A stretch of DNA of 64,000 nt. It comes from Arctopsyche grandis. Lineage: Eukaryota > Arthropoda > Insecta > Trichoptera > Hydropsychidae. The notes beneath the pieces were generated by a model. That model did no database searches and was not told the origin of the DNA. It saw only the letters and a list, made by a program, of their open reading frames with translations. Shown here piece by piece: positions 55,545 through 64,000 of the stretch. Positions within the stretch are counted from its first letter, which is position 1, and each line of letters begins with the position of its first letter. The position numbers and the translations under genes were made by a program. The DNA lies in assembly GCF_051622035.1 (NCBI RefSeq), contig NC_135358.1, positions 9,589,001 through 9,653,000 on the forward strand, in the 5' to 3' direction.

Positions 55545-57262
55545 TTAAAATATCCTTCACCGTTTGATTCTTTTGCAGTTCAAAAGATTGTTGTGTGATG
55601 AGCAGCATGGTTTTTCACCATGTCGTTCCACTACCACTAATCTTGCCTGCTTTTCATATTATACCATGTCTAAAGTTGACCGTGGACAACAAGTTGATGT
55701 AGCCTACTTTGACTTTCGAAAAGCATTTGATCTTGCCAACAATGACGCTCTTATGATCAGATTAGCTGAAGTGGGCTTTTCTCCACGTCTTCTTAAACTC
55801 TTTGCTTCTTATCTTAGTGATAGGAAGCAATTTGTTAGATATGGTATTTATGAATCTCCTTCATTTTTTACGCGATCTGGTGTAACTCAGGGGTCCACCT
55901 TAGACCCTTTACTATTTACAATAGTCATTAATAACCTCCCTAAAGTACTACGCAATGCTTCATGTCTCTTGTTTGCAGACGACGTTTAACTATTCTTTGC
56001 TGTTAAGGATGAGAGGCAAGCCTCTCTCCTTCAAGCTGATATTAACGCTGTTTTAGAGTTCAGTTCCAGTTTAGGACTTGAACTGAATACTAGTAAATGT
56101 GCCATTATGAGTTATGGACGTGCGAATTCGCTCTATTGTCACGGATATTCCATTGGATCCGTATTGTTGAAGCGCGTGGAATCAATGGTCGACTTGGGTA
56201 TCACTTTTGATCCTCAATTCACCTTTCACAACCACATCAAGACAATCGCTGACGTTTCCTTTCGTCGACTTGGATTTGTTTTGAGATATGCTAGATTATT
56301 CTCCAACCCCTTGTCTTCTCGCTTGCTTTTCAACTCGCTTGTTAGAAGTAAGCTAGAGTATAATGCAATTGTGTGGAATCCGCATGAAGCAAACTACTCT
56401 CTTATTATAGAAAAAGTGCAAAAAGCATTTCTTCGTTTTCTTTATAAGAAAGAGTATGGGTATTACCCATATCTCTATCCTACTCCTTTCCTTTTGAGCA
56501 TGCTTGGGTATAATTCCCTCGAACTTCGGAGAAACTTCTCGTTAATTCGTTTCGTTCTCCAGCTACTGCGTGGTAATACGTCATGCCCGTTGTTTCTGGA
56601 ACAATTGGGACTTTATGTACCTAATAATTATGTGCGTGGTAGATATCATAATTTAATGGTTGTACCTTCTGCTCACACAGTTCTTTTTCGAATGGTTCCT
56701 ATACCTAGAGCTATTCGACTTATCAATGAAATCGTTGCTGCTGTCCATGAATGTGATATTTTCCACCTTGGGGAGCGTAGATTATCGGATATTATCTTAA
56801 CATATTTATCTGGTAACCTGCGCTCATCATTACTTTCTTAATTTGAATGTGATGAATGAGTGGAATCTTAATCTACTCTCTTCCATTTGGGCCTCGCTGT
56901 GATTTTATTTTTTATTCATATTTTGTTTTATTTTATTTTACTTTTTCTTTCTCCTTTGTACATTTTTATATACTATTTTAATTTTGTTCAGTGTAAACAA
57001 AGAATGGGATTTATGGATTTTATTTTTGATTTTTACACTTTTGTTATTTTTTTTTCTCTCTGAATGATGTATTATTTTCCTTTTGTTACTTTTTTTTATT
57101 ATTTTATTTTACCATGTTTTCTGCTTTTGCTTTTTTCCTTTATTTACAGATTACTTGTTTTTATATATTTTTCAAATGTAGGCCATTGTGGCGCATTAGG
57201 TTCTTCCTGTAATGCCACAATGGTCCAAAACTATTAAATAAATAAATAAATAAATGAGAGTC
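55545..57262 (+). mobile_element. LINE (CR1/Jockey-group style), 5'-truncated, nearly intact polymerase C-half
   Basis: The frame from 55564 encodes reverse-transcriptase motifs FDFRKAFD, GVTQGSTLDPLLFTIVINNL and the catalytic LLFADDV, then the thumb (RVESMVDLGITFD, LVRSKLEYNAIVWNP) to the natural end at 56841. One TAA at 55987-55989, right after FADDV, interrupts an otherwise continuous frame. The 3' UTR includes GGCCATTGTGGCGCATTAGG and ends in TAAATAAATAAATAA. It lacks the endonuclease and ORF1. Good frame conservation indicates a young copy. Clade placement would need a tree. Confidence 0.9.
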
Positions 57263-57379
57263 GCGGAATCATTAGTGTGAATCGTGATATGGAATACGCC
57301 TTTGTGAGGTATGTATAAACAGTGTATTCACAATGTGAATAATTAAAGCCTGTCCTAGAATTAGCAGGTCATCATATTT

Positions 57380-57820
57380 GGACACGACCCATGGAGCGTG
57401 CGGCGCGCGCGCCAGACGAGGACGAGTGAGGCCAAGGAATGGGGGCTCAGGAGGCGTGGGGGCGCAGGCGTTGGGGGAGACGGGATGAGAGGGTAAGGGG
57501 GGCAGGGAGAGAGGACAGATCGATGCGGGGCGAGGGCGGGTGCGAGCGGCGAATGGCGAATGGAGAATGGCGAATGGCGAATAGCGAGTGGCTCCCCGTC
57601 CCCGGGCGGCAGAACCGGCAGTCGACAGCCACAGCCACGGCCAGTCCCCCGCGGGTCGCTTTTCCGAGAGGTCTGCTCGCAGGCGCCGCGCTCTGCCCAC
57701 TTCAAAATATTGAAAATTGTACGTCCGCCGTACTAGTTCATTGTTTGGAGGGGCGGCCGGGATCCCCCGCGCCCCCGCGCCCTCTCGAGCCCTCCCATCC
57801 ACACCTGCACTCCTCCCCAG
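57380..57820 (+). promoter_or_regulatory. CpG-rich probable first exon/promoter of a gene beyond the right edge
   Basis: A sharply GC- and CpG-rich island in AT-rich surroundings ends at a consensus donor CCCCAG|GTGAGT (57820/57821). It contains a tandem GAATGGCGAATGG motif (57551-57590). Frames are open on both strands because of base composition; none has recognised domains. I infer a 5' exon (mostly untranslated) of a plus-strand gene whose coding exons lie outside the window. Confidence 0.5.
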
Positions 57821-58135
57821 GTGAGTGTCTCATTGCACTTGCATCAACTATGTACGTGACCGAATTTCAGAATGCCCATCAAACTCGCGATCTATCATTT
57901 CCGACACTTTTTGCTAAATGGCTTCGTGCAAAAAGTTTCCCGGCGAATTTTCAAACTTGAGGGGTGCAAGTTTTCGCCATGGAAACCTATACATGTCAAA
58001 ATCAGCTGAAACTATTCTTCCTTCATTTGTTTGATTATTCTTTTGTATGAACGATTTTTGTTTTGAATAAAAACAGAAAACGAATGAACTGATTTTCATT
58101 CTATTTAATTCATACAAACTGATTTTTTGTTTTAT
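57821..58135. other. Start of the inferred intron
   Basis: The sequence returns to AT-rich after the donor. A short inverted text GTTTTGTATGAA/TTCATACAAAC-like pair occurs near 58040-58115. No gene is seen. Confidence 0.35.
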
Positions 58136-58604
58136 TATTTTATTTATTTTATTTTATTTTATTAATATACACTCGTCATTACAGATCGCTCCAATGCGAG
58201 GAGTGTACGATAACGGTCAGAAATACAATAATACATAGCATATAACAATTAATCAGTACAGCAATAATAATCATAGAGACTATTATTACAATTTTTATAC
58301 ATATAATAAACACGAAATTATAGAGATGTCTATAGAGATATCTATAGATTTCAGATTACTGTGCATAATTTTTACAAATTATACACACAGATTTTGTGAC
58401 AACAGGAAATTATCTAATACCAATTTTCAGGAACCGTTTCAACAATGATCAGATAAAATTGGCAAACTCTGATAGAGAAACGATCGATTTGGAGTCACAA
58501 AACCCCTAAACCTAACCAGCAGTTTGACGAGGACACGAACCTTCCTCCTCAGTGGTGCTAAATATATACGCTACCATTAAGCCAAACTGCTGGCTATTAT
58601 ATAC
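58136..58604 (-). mobile_element. tRNA-derived SINE, diverged full-length copy
   Basis: On the minus strand the head reads AGTTTGGCTTAATGGTAGCG (A box) and AAGGTTCGTGTCC (B box). The body has TTTTGTGACTCCAAATCGAT and TCAGAGTTTGCCAATTTTAT as in the SINE at 34130. The tail is the TAAAATAAAATAAAAT run at 58136-58165. It is the least similar of the SINE copies. Confidence 0.8.
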
Positions 58605-60518
58605 AATACATATTTTACATATTGAATATAACGAATCATTTCCGCGATTTCGAACAAAATTATTCAACAGCAGTTTTCAGCTTCATTATAAGAATATTCA
58701 GTGTAATGAAGTCTCTTTCATTATACTGACTTATTTTTACGGTAGCTCATTAAAAAGGAATGTGAATGTAAAAGCTAATACAGGTTTTTCATTCCTTTTT
58801 TACAAGGCCTCTTCTTATTCATTTTAAATTAAACCTTTTTCATTTCAAATTGATCCCTTTTCAATGTCAATTTAAAATGAAAAAGAGTCAATTTGGAATG
58901 AAAAACCCATGTTTGAATTAAATATTTTAATAATGTATTGAAATTATATATGAATACATTGAATATCTATGTACATAACAAATGGATGTACATATCGATG
59001 GCTTTGTGCACATATATTGTATGTCCATTTTTGAATTTGTATCGAATTTTAAGTTTGTAGATGCTGTAATATTTTAGGTTTTTCCTTTCGAGGTAATTTG
59101 AATTATTATCCGAATTATTCCAGCATTTACATACATTTCAATTTTAACTTGAATTGTTCCAGCCACCAGAAACATAAAATTCGATACAAATTCAAATATG
59201 GACATACAATATCTGTGCACCAAGCCATCGATATGTACTACGTCAACCTAGATGACCCACATTCTCATATGTAATAATGTTGTATTATCATTATATACTA
59301 TACCTATTATATAATATATAATTTTGGGATGGTTACATTCTTCTTTTTATACGTGCGTGCGTATTATTCCTATACATACATACATACATTTATAGGAATA
59401 ATTTTTATTTATTACATCGCAGCCCATTTAGGGTGAAATTCTGCGTACGTTTATAAATTTTATTGGCAAAACTCCCTAAAATACGGTTTCACTTTGTTGT
59501 AGGAAATATTTCGCCTTTGTCGGGCGAGAATAGAAATCGCTTGTAATTTATTTGCTTGAGGATATTATCCGATGAAAACTTGCGATTCTAGAATTGTTTC
59601 CTCTCGACATTATAATACCACCATTTACTTGACACAAACATACATATTTTCACAAATTCAGACAACCATTCCTGGGAAAATTACATTCGCTCGGCAACAT
59701 CTGAAGTTATTCAGCATTGGTAATATCCAAATGGGTGACATTTTGAAATTATTTTATTATTCCAACCAAATCCTAGACATTGTTTTCCATAGTAATTACG
59801 TATTCTGAATGCGTCGTATTTCAAACAACGATTCAATATTATCTATAAAACTATATATCGATGTATTAAATACATCCAATCAAGCCGTATATGATTGTAT
59901 GTATGTTACACATATGTACATACGTTGACTATATTGAGTTCTGTTCGATACCTGAATCTGAATGCAGATTGTCTTCCATACACGTTTGTATCTGTTTGGA
60001 GAATCGTTTTGAGAGTAAACACCATTGGCATAATACACATGTTTCATTCAGATTTGGTTACATGTGGCTTATGGTAGTTGTTGGCAACCTTTTGTGAAAC
60101 TGGGTCAGCAGTACACACTTCATTTATGGGTCATGCAGTGTTTGAAATTTAATTTGATATGGATGTATGTATATGGATTTAATCACACACACATGTATGG
60201 AGACGTGGTTGAGCCTGATGAGTAAACTTTTTGGAATTCGCAACTTCATTATTCTTTTTTTTATAGCATAAAAGAAAACTCATAAAATTTAATACAGTCC
60301 GCTATATCAAACAGTGGAATGACGAATTTTCCAGTAAATATTTTCACGGTCTTGAAAAAATATTTAATTATATACATATTTCAGATTCATAATAACGAAT
60401 ATTCAGTACAAAAAAAATATTGTTTCCTAGACGTTCGTTGTAATTATTAAAATTTAATTTCCTATAATGTTATTACGCGTTTTACCCCTGAGCGATACCT
60501 ATATAAATTTATAGATTA
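58605..60518. other. Unannotated AT-rich stretch
   Basis: No gene is supported. Two inverted segments near 58975-59060 and 59165-59240 (ATACAAATTCAAAAATGGAC-like against TTCGATACAAATTCAAATAT, and a shared CATCGATATGTAC) suggest an inverted-repeat remnant. Microsatellite patches occur near 59375 and 59905. Confidence 0.4.
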
Positions 60519-60728
60519 TCTAATATATAATTTCGAAAGAGACTTTGTTTGTAAATATTGTTGGTTCGTATAAAAACAAATGAATATTCAAATAAAGTAA
60601 AATTATTCAAATAAATTTAAATAAAGTAAAATTATTCAAATAAATTTAATAAAATGTTTGATATTATATTGGCCATGTTTAAGTGATTTATATTACAAAT
60701 ACCGAGCGAAACCGAGTAAAAACACTAG
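60519..60728 (+). mobile_element. Short non-autonomous Helitron
   Basis: Begins A|TCTAATATATAATTTCGAAA and ends CCGAGCGAAACCGAG...CACTAG|T, the Helitron TC...CTAG pattern between host A and T. A duplicated AAATAAAGTAAAATTATTCA lies inside. The 3' end equals that of the minus-strand element at 27276. It encodes no protein. Confidence 0.7.
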
Positions 60729-60862
60729 TCTATATATATATAAAAATGAATGTCTGTCTGTCTGTGTGTCTCCAATAGGCTCCTAAACCACTGAACTGAT
60801 GACGATGGAACTTTCAGGATTTGTTGTATGCATGTCCGGGAAGATTACCGTGAAAAAACCTC
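60729..60862 (+). mobile_element. 5' end of a second Helitron, directly abutting the first
   Basis: TCTATATATATATAAAAATG then AATGTCTGTCTGTCTGTG and GATGGAACTTTCAGGATTTG match the 5' region of the Helitron at 33960. It starts at the base after the first element's CTAG. It is lost after GAAGATTACCGTGAAAAAAC. Confidence 0.72.
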
Positions 60863-60917
60863 ATAATAATAATATTCGTAATTACGATTTTACTGACGCG
60901 AAAGTAATCCTCCCGCC

Positions 60918-61459
<542 letters not shown>

Positions 61460-61764
61460 AACCTTTTGGTATTCGTGGAACACGATGTTTACGACTCGTA
61501 GAGTTTGTCAGCTACGTACATACATATTTATATATTTTATAGGTAGTCGCTAGCTAGTCCCTACATATGTACATATATAGGTGACAAAACGTTAACTAAA
61601 ATCGGTTTTCTTCCTCATACGCGATTTCGCTCGCACGCTTTAGATCAAAGTGGTGCGTATGGTACTAAAATGGTGCGTATGGTACTAATTAATGAAAGAA
61701 AATAATAATAAAGCCCGTAAAAAGGACTTTAACTTCGACTTCGATCCCACAGTCCTGGTTCTTA
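61460..61764. other. Spacer with a small tandem duplication
   Basis: Contains GGTGCGTATGGTACTAAAAT and its direct near-repeat at 61651-61688. No gene is seen. Confidence 0.4.
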
Positions 61765-61940
61765 CCATAATTTATCATTAAAGAGCGGTGGTCAAGTTTT
61801 CACTGCCGAAGAAGGTTCACTATTGCCAATTTCTATTGTCTACGTTTTTTTTTTGCTCTCTTGCTTTGTAGGACAATAGTGAACCATTTTTTGTGGGCAA
61901 TGGAAACTTTACCGCCGCCCTTAAGTTATCACATATCCAA
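61765..61940. mobile_element. Inverted-repeat MITE related to the 18.2-18.7 kb cluster
   Basis: Arms AAGAGCGGTGGTCAAGTTTTC...GAAGGTTCACTATTG and CAATAGTGAACCATT...GAAACTTTACCGCCGCCC are inverted and match the unit at 18298-18485 in layout and parts of sequence. Confidence 0.55.
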
Positions 61941-64000
61941 AATTGCTCTTGTGGGTTGTGTTGTTTATGCATGTTGAGTTAATAACCGAGTAAATTATAG
62001 ATTTTAATTACTTTGTGCGTAAAATTATATGTTCGTGTTAAAAACAAAAAGAAATAAATAAATGTATGAAATTAGCATAAGCAAGTACATGTTCAATTAA
62101 TTTAATTTTCTGTCGGATCCAACGATTTCCTTATGTGCAATTTTCTTCGTTCCGTACCCAATTAAGAGGTAAATAAAGTGACTTGATTTAGTATAGTAGG
62201 GATTGTGTATTTCCGCAAATAACTACAGTAGAAAGAAGTTTTCCGATTCCTTTTGGTAATAAAAACTTGTATTTTTATTGTATCCACCCAAGTCGGAAAA
62301 TTTCTTTCATTTATATTTCGTTTCATTTTTATCACGTGCCATTACTTCCTTTATAAATTACACAATAATTTTTCAAAGCGAAATAAAATCTACACGACAA
62401 ATTATATCCAGAGCAAAACGTTTTCACAATTTAAAATTTCTTAAATACGGAAAACACTATACAGGAATCTGTCTTTCACGTCTTGTTTTCGTTTCTCGTG
62501 TAAGAACTTAACCGAATAACCTTCGTATGCGGTGCATTTATCTCGGAAGGTTGACTGGATTGTTTCATTAGTATATGAACCGGATTAAATTGAATGGGAA
62601 TACGTAACTGTTAATGCGTCATTTTGAAATCACTTCTATCACTGTCACTGAAATCACGCTCTACTTTTTATCATTCGATGAACGTATTATTTTCTCTGAA
62701 TACATATGTGATTTTTGTCAGCTGCATTCATATGTATATAGACGTAAGAGGCTCTTAGCTGTTTGTAAGTACATAGTTTCTTAAAAAGGTCACACAGATC
62801 TTAAATTACGATAGTTCTTAACCTTTAAGATACTATTGCCCTTCGAATTAATCAATAAAGGCGAGAGACATTTAAATGCAAATTTTTACGACTAAATTTC
62901 AATTGTATTTTTAGCTGTCTACATTCATACGTATGTTCTCAATCTTCTTGATTGAACAATGCACGTCAAATTTCAAATTGATGAAAAACTCTCATATATT
63001 ATGTTATACGTACTAACGTCTTTTATTAGTATTTTTTTTAAACATATAAACACACCTATTATGTACATATTTGGATTGGATTGATTTTGTTGACCTTTCA
63101 GCTATCGTCTGGCTGGCTAGATGCCCGATGAACTCTTGTTTACTTGTGTTGATTCTTTTAGAAATTGCCAAATTCAACCGATATAAATCTGTGTTTGTTG
63201 TTGCACGAATTCCCAGTTAAAATTTTGACGTTAGCGGTCTTTTCATCTCTAATTCCAATTAATGTCGTCGCGCGTTTAATGGACGCTTCTGCACGCACAA
63301 TGGGCAAATGCTGTCAATGAAGATAGATAGATGCACAATGCGCTGTTGCTTTTAAGTACTTTTCTTCGCGTATTATATTTAGGACAAGGCTTCGTTTGGT
63401 ATTATAAATTGAAAGTATCGATTGGTTGTATATTAATATACATATAGCTAGTGTCTGTTATTAGGACGGGGAACGTTTTTCAGTTTGCGTGTCATAAAAT
63501 GATTGGACTCCGCAGAGGTCGGAGTGTCAAAAGAAATAGCGGAAATTGAAGATGCTGTCGGTATACTGTGGATATGTATGTTTGTATTATATTTATGATA
63601 TTTCATAAATTTGGTCTTGACTTGATTTGAAATATTCTGTGGGCTTTGTGGGCCACTCGGGACACGCGTTCTATAGGTTCGTTATCCGTTCTATAGCATA
63701 CCGATGGGATATATACCACATATGTATGTATGTACTTATAAATTATTAAATGTACCTACATTTTGTATAGCTTCAGAATTCGGAATATGATGTGACAGAA
63801 CTTAATCGGTTTTGCACAATGGTTATTGTGTTGAATTTATCTTTCGACAGGTCCAGAGTTCAGATCCTACATACATACATACATATATGTATAGTTAATA
63901 TAGGATTTTCGCTTGAAGAATTTCTATGTTTAACAATAATAGGATAGTATTGAGATATAATATTACCTTAGGATTTATCGATTTTTCATTTTTATTTATT
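61941..64000. other. Unannotated right end of the window
   Basis: No gene, RNA gene or clear element ends are visible. Frames such as 62253-62511 are short and featureless. It may be intron of the gene whose first exon is near 57.8 kb. Confidence 0.4.

Noticed and set aside
57272-57960. Several 100-176 codon frames on both strands in the GC-rich block
   Set aside because: GC-rich composition depletes stop codons; none has recognisable domains, and a minus-strand gene would conflict with the good plus-strand donor.

Overview
This window is AT-rich eukaryotic nuclear DNA, almost certainly from an insect. Genes are split by GT-AG introns. Promoters have an arthropod TATA/TCAGT layout. Short AACCT (TTAGG-type) runs occur. 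Helitrons, hAT, Harbinger-like, piggyBac-like and Mutator-like elements, tRNA-derived SINEs and several LINEs are mixed together, with palindromic ACATATGTATGT microsatellites throughout. I cannot fix the order from sequence alone.

Layout. 1.34-5.08 kb (+): a 7-exon histone chaperone SPT2 (SPTY2D1). 8.35-9.52 kb (-): a 3-exon RING protein, RNF141, with a hAT element between the two genes. 10.1-31.1 kb: a transposon-filled stretch containing a SLC30A/ZnT1-like cation transporter (+, coding exons 24.0-31.1 kb), with a possible untranslated first exon near 11.98 kb. 32.7-34.7 kb: Helitron-type elements carrying minisatellites and a nested SINE. 34.9-36.7 kb (+): a small secreted WAP-domain protein with a clear TATA/initiator promoter. 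37.1-42.5 kb (-): a 13-exon membrane-anchored M13 (neprilysin-family) protein that has lost the zinc-binding histidines. 44.9-46.4 kb (+): ribosomal protein RpL27A, with two U43-like box C/D snoRNAs in consecutive introns. 48.9-49.9 kb (-): splicing factor SF3A2. 50.7-57.3 kb: hAT, Harbinger-like and LINE debris. 57.4-57.8 kb: a CpG-rich probable first exon of a gene running off the right edge. The remainder is repeats and unannotated sequence.

The genes do not form one pathway: housekeeping genes (SPT2, RNF141, RpL27A, SF3A2) alternate with faster-evolving membrane or secreted proteins (ZnT-like, WAP, M13-like). The most interesting items are the pseudo-enzyme M13 protein with a long Ser/Thr/Asn-rich stalk, the ZnT-like protein whose two metal-site motifs are both altered, the paired U43-like snoRNAs, and the Helitron termini carrying private minisatellites, including a GC-rich array of TTCG-capped hairpins. 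Exon boundaries were read by hand from reading frame and GT-AG sites; all coding models close in frame. Transcript evidence was not available.
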